From assembly GCF_000378225.1 (NCBI RefSeq), contig NZ_KB905141.1:821326-885325 (forward strand): DNA of 64,000 nucleotides, read 5' to 3'. The position numbers and the translations under genes are program-made. Source of the stretch: Methylophilus methylotrophus DSM 46235 = ATCC 53528. Its GTDB lineage: Bacteria; Pseudomonadota; Gammaproteobacteria; Burkholderiales; Methylophilaceae. This document shows positions 57,718 to 64,000 of the stretch, in pieces. Within the stretch, counting starts at the first letter, position 1, and each line of letters begins with the position of its first letter. The notes beneath the pieces were generated by a model. The model did no database searches. It saw only the letters and a program-made list of their open reading frames with translations, and was not told the origin of the DNA.

Positions 57718-58113
57718 ATGTCTGATCAAATCAAATTTACGCCACCGACTGAAGTCGAGTTGAACCAGGTTGAGCATCCTGCCTGGGATGAGCCTGTGAT
57801 TTGCCGTGTAGAGGTCGACTTACCAGGATGGCTGACCAAACTGACCGGGCAATCGCACTGGGAAGTCTACAGTGAAGAGGAAGAGGAAAACTGCATCAGC
57901 TTTGCCATGCGCTCATCACACACCCGTGGTCTGCAGAAAGCAACCCGGGTTGAAGACGACATGCAGGCTGAAGTCACGCTTTATCACAATGGCTACGCGG
58001 TGGTAGATGTAGACGGAAAGTCCCTCTTTGATGGCGCATTAACGCATGCGACCAATGATTGTGCGCGACTCAGCTACTACCATATTAGCGGTGAGCCTAT
58101 CGCACTGAACTAA
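57718..58113 (+). CDS. Conserved-looking acidic protein, 131 aa, function unknown
   Basis: ATG with AAGGAAG 7 bases before. Soluble, no signal peptide; Glu-rich patch YSEEEEENCISFAMR (about 62-76) with two Cys overall beyond it. The C-terminus HATNDCARLSYYHISG is neutral. Isolated on the plus strand between pilD and ispB. Family not recognised. Confidence 0.6.
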   Translation: MSDQIKFTPPTEVELNQVEHPAWDEPVICRVEVDLPGWLTKLTGQSHWEVYSEEEEENCISFAMRSSHTRGLQKATRVEDDMQAEVTLYHNGYAVVDVDGKSLFDGALTHATNDCARLSYYHISGEPIALN

Positions 58114-58127
58114 ACTGACACAATACA

Positions 58128-58148
58128 GCCTGCCTGCAAATGGCAGGC
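58128..58148. terminator. Possible terminator hairpin before ispB end
   Basis: GCCTGCC (58128) pairs with GGCAGGC (58142) over a 7-base loop, in the gap between converging genes. No T-run, so tentative. Confidence 0.4.
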
Positions 58149-58155
58149 GGCCAGA

Positions 58156-59139
58156 TTATTGCTGACGACTGACGGAAAAGTGAGCAAGATCCAGCATCGC
58201 CTGTTTTGCAGGTGATTCTGTAAACACTGACAAAGCCTCACAGGCCAGTCTCGCTTCCTTCTCTGCAACACCACGCACATAATCAAAAGCTTTCACAGCG
58301 TGCAGGATTTCGAGCACTTTATCCAACTGCGCGACCTGCCCTTCCAGCAAGGCTTGCTTGACCAGATCAGCCTGTGCAGCAGGGGCCTGCTGTATCGCAT
58401 AAAGCATAGGCAAAGTCACTTTACCTTCTGCCAGGTCATTGCCTAGCGTCTTGCCAATTTTTTCACTCTCACCTGTTAAATCCAGCACATCATCGACGAG
58501 CTGGAAAGCAGTGCCCAAATGCATGCCATAATTGGCCAAGCCTTGCTCCTGCGCGGTATTTGACTGGCATTGAACGGCACCTAAGCGGGTCGCAGCTTCA
58601 AATAACTTGGCTGTTTTAAAGTGAATCACCTGCAGGTAATCCTGCTCACTGACGCCAATATTGCGCACATTCAGTAGTTGCAGCACTTCGCCTTCAGAGA
58701 TCACATTGGTGGCATCAGCCAGGATGTCCATGATACGCATCTTCTGCAACTTGACCATCATCTGGAAGGCTCGGGAATATAAGAAGTCGCCGACCAACAC
58801 GCTTGCCGGATTGCCATACACATGATTTGCCGTGGACTTTCCGCGGCGCAACTCGGAAGCATCAACAACATCGTCGTGTAATAGCGTTGCAGTATGGATA
58901 AACTCGATAATCGCTGCCAGCTGATGATGTGCTGCAGTCACCCCGCCCGCAAGGTCTCCGGCCATCAACACCAATGCAGGCCGCAAACGTTTGCCCCCAC
59001 TATGAATGATATATTCTGAGATCTGATTTATCAGCGGAACTTGTGAAGATAAAGACTGGCGGATGACATCATCCACCTGCTGCATATCACTGGCAATACG
59101 CGACAAACAAGCATTGAGAGACACTGAAATACCATGCAT
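58156..59139 (-). CDS. ispB: Octaprenyl diphosphate synthase
   Basis: 327 residues. First Asp-rich motif LLHDDVVDASELRRG (about 91-105), second FQLVDDVLDLTGE (about 215-227), with GGKRLRPAL and GNPASVLVGDFLYSRAFQ. Makes the C40 chain of ubiquinone-8. Single gene, head to the AT-rich pocket that holds the double-glycine peptide. Confidence 0.94.
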   Translation of the reverse strand: MHGISVSLNACLSRIASDMQQVDDVIRQSLSSQVPLINQISEYIIHSGGKRLRPALVLMAGDLAGGVTAAHHQLAAIIEFIHTATLLHDDVVDASELRRGKSTANHVYGNPASVLVGDFLYSRAFQMMVKLQKMRIMDILADATNVISEGEVLQLLNVRNIGVSEQDYLQVIHFKTAKLFEAATRLGAVQCQSNTAQEQGLANYGMHLGTAFQLVDDVLDLTGESEKIGKTLGNDLAEGKVTLPMLYAIQQAPAAQADLVKQALLEGQVAQLDKVLEILHAVKAFDYVRGVAEKEARLACEALSVFTESPAKQAMLDLAHFSVSRQQ

Positions 59140-59310
59140 TGATTAAAACTAGAGCATACCATATCTGTCTATTCTCCCGCCACGCCAACCATTGTTTGCC
59201 ATCGGCAACATGGTCAAATCATTTTTATTTAGGGTTGTTTTTTAGTTAAAATAAGTTTACATTTACATTGTTTGGTTTTTCTTTATCTTTCTTTTCAAAG
59301 AAAACCTAAC

Positions 59311-59350
59311 CGATTATCTTCGGATAATTCGTCCCTACGAGCGAGTAGGA
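59311..59350 (+). promoter_or_regulatory. Two hairpins in the leader of the double-glycine peptide gene
   Basis: ATTATC-TTCG-GATAAT (59313-59328) is a 6-bp stem with a UUCG tetraloop; TCCCTAC-GAGCGA-GTAGGA (59332-59350) is a second with one bulged C. They lie 34-70 bases before the ATG and could stabilise or gate the mRNA. Confidence 0.45.
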
Positions 59351-59383
59351 ATTTACTTTTAAAAACGTTTTAGGAGATTAGTA

Positions 59384-59620
59384 ATGGCTATTCAAGAATT
59401 GAACCGAATTGAAATTGAAGCTGTTTCAGGTGGCGCAGTAGTCGATGTTTCCGGCACTGTAGGATCCTTACTAGGTGGCGTATCGGGCCTCTTATCCGGC
59501 GTATTGACAGGCACCAAAACGATTGTTGGCGCTGTTGGTAATTTCCTGACCGGCTTACCAGTGGTTGGCCCAGTCGTGGGCTCCGTGCTCGGTTCCATTG
59601 GCGGCGTGATTGCGCTGTAA
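59384..59620 (+). CDS. Double-glycine leader peptide, bacteriocin-like
   Basis: 78 residues; AGGAG 8 bases before the ATG. Leader MAIQELNRIEIEAVSGG (17 residues) has the form of class II bacteriocin leaders cut by C39-protease ABC transporters after GG. The mature 61-residue peptide AVVDVSGTVG... is strongly hydrophobic, Gly-rich, Cys-free, with many GxxxG-type spacings (for instance GPVVGSVLGSIGG at its end), suited to membrane insertion or oligomerisation. No transporter or immunity gene is next to it. A terminator follows 21 bases after the stop, so the gene is an isolated unit. Confidence 0.65.
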   Translation: MAIQELNRIEIEAVSGGAVVDVSGTVGSLLGGVSGLLSGVLTGTKTIVGAVGNFLTGLPVVGPVVGSVLGSIGGVIAL

Positions 59621-59639
59621 TTGACGCCTCTGAAAACAG

Positions 59640-59664
59640 AATCCCGCGGAAGCGGGATTTTTTA
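59640..59664 (+). terminator. Terminator of the double-glycine peptide gene
   Basis: AATCCCGC/GCGGGATT, 8-bp stem with a tetraloop-sized loop, followed by TTTTTTATTT. Classic intrinsic terminator for the plus strand. Confidence 0.92.
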
Positions 59665-59850
59665 TTTGCAGTGAACATTGATTGAATGCAACTTATTACT
59701 GCATTTGCCATGTCAAAAAGTCAGCTTGATGCTTTCTAGCGAGCATAGATCAGACGACCAGAATCACCTGTGAATGCCATCAAAATTTGAATTTGGCGGC
59801 ATGCCGATGGATGTTAATCAATCAAATAAAATCTATCACCCACAAAAGAA

Positions 59851-59884
59851 AAAACCTCTTAGACCGTTAAGCCTAAGAGGTTTA
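59851..59884 (-). terminator. Terminator after tRNA-Arg
   Basis: AACCTCTTAG pairs exactly with CTAAGAGGTT; on the minus strand a TTTTTT run follows. The stem begins 16 bases after the tRNA. Confidence 0.85.
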
Positions 59885-59898
59885 TTTCATTACTAATT

Positions 59899-59975
59899 TG
59901 GCGCGCCCGGAGCGATTCGAACGCCCGACCCTTTGGTTCGTAGCCAAATACTCTATCCAACTGAGCTACGGGCGC
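59899..59975 (-). tRNA. tRNA-Arg (anticodon ACG)
   Basis: 77 nt with CCA. Acceptor GCGCCCG/CGGGCGC, anticodon stem TTTGG/CCAAA with loop CTACGAA (ACG), and T-loop GTTCGAATC. The A34 would be edited to inosine by TadA. Confidence 0.96.
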
Positions 59976-60065
59976 CAAGGTTTGTTGCTTTGCAACAAAA
60001 ACAGCATTATACACTATTTTGCGCTTTGTGGCGGTGCAAAATCATATTCTGCAACCAGTTTACCA

Positions 60066-60094
60066 AAAACAAAACCCGCGCAAAGCGAGGTTTT
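60066..60094 (-). terminator. Probable terminator after tRNA-Ser
   Basis: AACC-T-CGC/GCG-CG-GGTT with a TTT loop and a T-rich GTTTTGTTTTTGG tail on the minus strand, directly after the tRNA. The stem has an internal mismatch. Confidence 0.55.
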
Positions 60095-60188
60095 TGGCGG
60101 TGAGCGAGGGATTCGAACCCTCGATACAGGTTTAAGCCCATATGCTTCCTTAGCAGGGAAGTGCCTTCGACCACTCGGCCAGCTCACC
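60095..60188 (-). tRNA. tRNA-Ser (anticodon GCT)
   Basis: 94 nt with CCA and a long variable arm, as serine tRNAs have. Acceptor GGTGAGC/GCTCACC, anticodon stem CTTCC/GGAAG with loop CTGCTAA (GCT). Confidence 0.95.
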
Positions 60189-60345
60189 TTATTAAAACAA
60201 TGAAGTTTTAATAGTACCAACACAGCGCATGCTGTTCTCTTTGCAGCATTGCTACTGCATCGAAGGGCGCCATACTACGTGAAAACCCTTCAAAAATCAA
60301 CGCAAAAAAGAAGAATGTTTTATTTCTTTATTCGTCCGTTGGCGA

Positions 60346-61575
60346 TTATGCGTTTTCGAGGCCGAATGCTTTATGCAACACGCGTACAGCCAGTTCCATG
60401 TACTTCTCTTCGATCACGACTGCAATTTTAATTTCGCTGGTTGAGATCATTTGAATATTGATCCCTTCTTCGGCCAGCGTACGGAACATCTGGCTGGCGA
60501 TCCCTACATGTGAGCGCATACCCACCCCAACCACAGAGACTTTGGCAATCTTGTCGTCGCCGCTGATTTCACGTGCCTGGATATGGCCCTGCACTTTATC
60601 TCTAAGAATGCTCAGGGCTTTGTTCATCTCATTTTTATGTACGGTAAAGGTGAAGTCAGTCGTACCATCCGCACCGACGTTCTGGATAATCATATCCACA
60701 TCAATATTGGCGTCTGCCACCGGGCCCAAAATCTGATAGGCAATTCCTGGTTTGTCGGGCACGCCCGTCACGGTAATTTTCGCCTCATCGCGGTTAAAGG
60801 CGATGCCGGAGATAATTGGTTCTTCCATGTTTTCCTCATTTTCTTCGAATGTGATCAGTGTACCGTCGCCCTCCTCTTCGAAGCTGGACAGCACACGTAA
60901 TTTGACTTTGTATTTACCGGCAAACTCAACCGAGCGAATTTGCAATACTTTGGAGCCCTGTGAAGCCAGTTCCAACATTTCTTCAAAGGTAATTTTATCC
61001 AAGCGGCGTGCCTCAGGCACCACACGCGGATCGGTGGTGTAAACGCCATCGACATCGGTATAAATCTGACATTCATCCGCCTTTAACGCCGCAGCCAGTG
61101 CTACACCAGTAGTATCTGAGCCGCCACGGCCCAAGGTCGTAATATTGCCATTGGCATCCACGCCCTGGAACCCAGCCACCACGCAGACATAGCCATCATC
61201 CAGGTCTTTTTTCAGGTTATGTTCGTCGATATCCAGAATACGTGCCTTGGTAAAAGCATCGTCAGTCAAGATCTTAACCTGGGTACCGGTATAGCTTTTT
61301 GCCTTAATGCCAAGCTCCATCAGTGCCAGGGCCGTCATGCCGATGGTGACCTGCTCACCGGTTGATACCATCACATCCAGCTCACGTGGATCAGGGTCTT
61401 GCATGATTTCCTTGGCCAGTGAGATCAACCGGTTGGTTTCACCAGACATTGCGGATACCACAACCACCACCTGGTGGCCCAATGCCTTGTAACGCGCCAC
61501 GCGACGCGCCACATTACGGATACGCTCGGGATTAGCCACCGAGGTACCACCATATTTTTGTACGATTAATGCCAT
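60346..61575 (-). CDS. lysC: Aspartate kinase
   Basis: 409 residues. N-terminal VQKYGGTSVANPERI (about 5-19), STGEQVTIGMTAL, and the catalytic region with GRGGSDTTGVALAAAL. Two ACT domains form the C-terminus (about 265-335 and 345-409), the site of Lys/Thr feedback. Phosphorylates aspartate, the first step for Lys, Met and Thr. Directly downstream of alaS, a fixed pairing in this group. Confidence 0.95.
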   Translation of the reverse strand: MALIVQKYGGTSVANPERIRNVARRVARYKALGHQVVVVVSAMSGETNRLISLAKEIMQDPDPRELDVMVSTGEQVTIGMTALALMELGIKAKSYTGTQVKILTDDAFTKARILDIDEHNLKKDLDDGYVCVVAGFQGVDANGNITTLGRGGSDTTGVALAAALKADECQIYTDVDGVYTTDPRVVPEARRLDKITFEEMLELASQGSKVLQIRSVEFAGKYKVKLRVLSSFEEEGDGTLITFEENEENMEEPIISGIAFNRDEAKITVTGVPDKPGIAYQILGPVADANIDVDMIIQNVGADGTTDFTFTVHKNEMNKALSILRDKVQGHIQAREISGDDKIAKVSVVGVGMRSHVGIASQMFRTLAEEGINIQMISTSEIKIAVVIEEKYMELAVRVLHKAFGLENA

Positions 61576-61600
61576 TATTTCGCTCTGTTAATCAATTAAA

Positions 61601-64000
61601 TTAATTTAGTTTTGTTTCTACCCAAGCCTTCACACTTGCCAAAGCCTGCGGCAAATTAGCGGGCTCAGTACCACCTGCCATCGCCATATCCGGTTTACCA
61701 CCACCTTTGCCACCGACCTGACCAGCCACATGATTGACCAACTCGCCTGCTTTGACCTTGCCAGTCAAGTCAGTAGTGACACCCGCAGCCAGGCTGACTT
61801 TACCGTCAGCCACGCTCGCCAGCACAATGACTGCAGATTTGAGTTTATCTTTGAGCTTATCCATGGTTTCACGCAAGGCATTGGCATCCGCCCCGTCGAG
61901 GGTGGCTGCCAGTACTTTGGCGCCGTTGACGTCCTGCGCTTGCGTCGCGAGGTCATCCCCCTGTGAGGAGGCCAGCTTGGACTTGAGGCGTGCCAATTCT
62001 TTTTCAAGCGATTTCACGTTGTCCATCACCTGTGCGATTTTGCCAGGCAGCTCATGTGCGGGCGTCTTGAGTTCGCCAGCCACTTGATTAATCAGCGTTT
62101 GCTGCGTCTGTACCAGCCTGAGGGCACCCTCGCCTGTGGTAGCTTCTACGCGGCGCACTCCCGCAGCCACGCCACTTTCAGAAGTGATTTTGAACAGGCC
62201 GATATCGCCGGTACGGCTGACATGGGTGCCACCACATAATTCGCGGCTGGAGCCAATATCAAGCACGCGTACTTCGTCACCGTACTTTTCACCAAACAGC
62301 ATCATGGCACCGGTTTTTTGTGCGGACTCGATATCCATCAGGCGAGCCTCGGTTGCCACGTTGGCGAGGATTTCGGCATTGACCAGCGCCTCCACTTTGG
62401 CAATTTCGGCATCCGTCATCGGCGCATTATGCACAAAGTCAAAACGGGTTTTTTCGGTATCGACCAAACTGCCTTTTTGCTGCACATGCTCACCCAGCAC
62501 TTCACGCAAGGCTTTGTGCATCAGGTGCGTCGCCGAGTGGTTGCGCATGGTGCTGGCACGCGCTTGCAGATTGACTTTGGCTGTCAAATCGTCACCCACA
62601 TACAAGGTCCCGGTTTTCAGCACACCGTGGTGACCGAATACCGCGGCCTGGATTTTTTGTGTATCTTCAACGGCAAAAATACCGTTGGCAGACTTGAGCT
62701 CCCCGCTATCGCCGATCTGACCACCGGATTCGGCATAGAACGGTGTATGGTCCAACACGACCACGCCGAGATCACCTTCGTTAAGTGTGGCCACGGCACT
62801 GCCATCTTTATACAAGGCGAGTACTTTGGCTGGGACTTCCAGTTTGTCATAGCCGTGGAAAGTGGTCGCAACACCCTCATATTCGAGGTTCAACGCCATT
62901 TTGAATTTACCGGCGGCACGCGCCTGCTCTTTCTGGCGTGCCATGGCGGCATCAAATCCGGCCGTATCGACAGTCACTCCGCGTTCGCGGCAAATATCTG
63001 CGGTCAGGTCCAGTGGAAAGCCAAAGGTATCGTGTAATTTAAAGGCCAGGTCGCCATTAAACACCGCTGGCTTGGTTGCCAATTCAGTTTCCAGAATCTG
63101 CATGCCGTTTTCGATGGTTTCAAAAAAGCGGTCTTCTTCCTGCTTGAGCACGTCCGCGACACGCGCCTGGTTATTGGCCAACTCAGGATAAGCTTCACCC
63201 ATTTCAGCGACCAGGTCTGGCACCAGCTTGTGGAAGAAGGCGGCACGGCAGCCTAATTTATAACCATGACGAATCGCACGGCGGATAATACGCCGTAACA
63301 CGTAACCACGGCCTTCATTGCCTGGAATCACGCCATCGGCAATCAGGAAAGAACAGGCACGAATATGGTCCGCCAGTACCTTGAGTGAAGGACTATCCAG
63401 ATCGTCAGTATGCGTTTCTCGCGCAGCGGCTTTAATCAGCCCCTGGAACAAATCGATTTCGTAGTTGGCATGCACGCCTTGCAGTACGGCAGAAATGCGT
63501 TCCAGCCCCATCCCCGTATCGACAGATGGCTTGGGCAAAGGATGCATCACACCTGCTTCGTCGCGGTTAAACTGCATGAACACGTTGTTCCAGATTTCAA
63601 TAAAACGGTCGCCATCTTCGTCTGGCGAGCCTGGAGGGCCGCCAGGAATATGCGCACCGTGGTCATAGAAAATCTCGGTACAGGGACCACAAGGACCGGT
63701 ATCGCCCATCATCCAGAAATTATCAGACGCATATCTGGCACCCTTGTTATCGCCAATGCGGATAATCTTGTCCGCTGGCACGCCGACTTCCTTGTTCCAG
63801 ATATCGTAGGCTTCGTCGTCCTCAGCGTAGACGGTGACCATCAAACGCTCTTTAGGCAAGGCATAGACTTCGGTCAGCAATTCCCAGGCATACTTGATGG
63901 CATCACGCTTGAAATAATCCCCAAAACTAAAGTTACCCAGCATCTCGAAAAAGGTGTGGTGACGTGCGGTATAGCCCACATTCTCGAGATCGTTATGCTT
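61601..64000 (-). CDS. alaS: Alanine-tRNA ligase, N-terminus beyond window
   Basis: The frame stays open to the last base (64000), which lies exactly on a codon boundary (KHNDLEN before VGYTARHH), so about 75 N-terminal residues are missing. Class II core [33 protein letters not shown], editing-domain zinc motif [12 protein letters not shown] and [15 protein letters not shown], and C-Ala with [15 protein letters not shown] at the end. lysC starts 25 bases later. Confidence 0.96.
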   Translation of the reverse strand, partial: KHNDLENVGYTARHHTFFEMLGNFSFGDYFKRDAIKYAWELLTEVYALPKERLMVTVYAEDDEAYDIWNKEVGVPADKIIRIGDNKGARYASDNFWMMGDTGPCGPCTEIFYDHGAHIPGGPPGSPDEDGDRFIEIWNNVFMQFNRDEAGVMHPLPKPSVDTGMGLERISAVLQGVHANYEIDLFQGLIKAAARETHTDDLDSPSLKVLADHIRACSFLIADGVIPGNEGRGYVLRRIIRRAIRHGYKLGCRAAFFHKLVPDLVAEMGEAYPELANNQARVADVLKQEEDRFFETIENGMQILETELATKPAVFNGDLAFKLHDTFGFPLDLTADICRERGVTVDTAGFDAAMARQKEQARAAGKFKMALNLEYEGVATTFHGYDKLEVPAKVLALYKDGSAVATLNEGDLGVVVLDHTPFYAESGGQIGDSGELKSANGIFAVEDTQKIQAAVFGHHGVLKTGTLYVGDDLTAKVNLQARASTMRNHSATHLMHKALREVLGEHVQQKGSLVDTEKTRFDFVHNAPMTDAEIAKVEALVNAEILANVATEARLMDIESAQKTGAMMLFGEKYGDEVRVLDIGSSRELCGGTHVSRTGDIGLFKITSESGVAAGVRRVEATTGEGALRLVQTQQTLINQVAGELKTPAHELPGKIAQVMDNVKSLEKELARLKSKLASSQGDDLATQAQDVNGAKVLAATLDGADANALRETMDKLKDKLKSAVIVLASVADGKVSLAAGVTTDLTGKVKAGELVNHVAGQVGGKGGGKPDMAMAGGTEPANLPQALASVKAWVETKLN

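Overview
The window reads as chromosome of a Gram-negative betaproteobacterium. Gene order (alaS-lysC, pheST-ihfA-merR, thrS-infC-rpmI-rplT, pilD-coaE-zapD-yacG, recJ beside an RpfE-like gene, pyrR-pyrB-pyrC') and a base composition of roughly 50 % GC by eye fit a methylotroph of the Methylophilaceae. That assignment is inference from gene content and order; no rRNA gene is present to fix it. Almost all the sequence is tightly packed housekeeping genes, with short AT-richer accessory pockets at about 0.0-1.0, 25.7-27.1, 53.6-54.3 and 59.1-59.9 kb.

Layout. 0-1 kb: a low-complexity Ser/Thr/Asn-rich gene, its terminator, and a 278-bp transposase-less element with perfect 19-bp terminal inverted repeats. 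1-5.4 kb (minus): an unknown gene, then cysM-ydbH-ynbE-ydbL, linking cysteine synthesis to an AsmA-like envelope lipid-transport system. 5.6-9.5 kb: a membrane diguanylate cyclase, a Cys-rich exported protein, dsbB and a lytic transglycosylase. 9.6-19.5 kb (plus): xseA, kup, an M48 protease lipoprotein, dapD, a GGDEF-EAL protein, arsC-like, dapE and prmB. 19.5-23.4 kb (minus): rluB, recJ and an RpfE-like gene. 23.6-25.7 kb: a second GGDEF-EAL protein preceded by a possible 19-codon leader ORF.

25.7-27.2 kb holds three small genes (two probable lipoproteins and a two-helix membrane protein) and tRNA-Pro. 27.3-34.8 kb (minus) is a translation block: thrS, infC (apparently starting on AUA), rpmI, rplT, pheS, pheT, ihfA and a MerR-type regulator, headed by tRNA-Val. 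35-39.4 kb has a 2OG-Fe(II) oxygenase, a MltB-type transglycosylase, an NAD-dependent epimerase-like protein, a Nudix hydrolase and a zinc metallopeptidase. 39.5-45.1 kb (plus) is a long near-gapless array: ribE, ribBA (dead cyclohydrolase half), yqgE, ruvX, pyrR, pyrB and a catalytically degenerate dihydroorotase. 45.1-49.6 kb: pilU and pilT (minus), divergent from yggS-proC-yggT. 49.6-53.6 kb: rng and maf (minus), a DUF815 ATPase and a Nudix-ThiE fusion (plus).

53.6-54.5 kb holds a lipoprotein gene broken by two apparent single-base losses and a VF530-type gene. 54.5-57.5 kb (minus) is pilD-coaE-zapD-yacG plus a copper chaperone. After an unknown gene and ispB comes a small gene for a double-glycine leader peptide resembling a class II bacteriocin precursor, then tRNA-Arg, tRNA-Ser, lysC and alaS (cut by the window edge).

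Themes: three c-di-GMP proteins, all with intact GGDEF-type and RxxD inhibitory sites; type IV pilus functions at two loci; envelope and peptidoglycan maintenance; and a cluster of unstudied small exported proteins. I found no convincing large novel multi-gene system. The most interesting objects are the double-glycine peptide gene with its structured leader, the AUA start of infC, the two MITE-like elements and the unlisted small genes.
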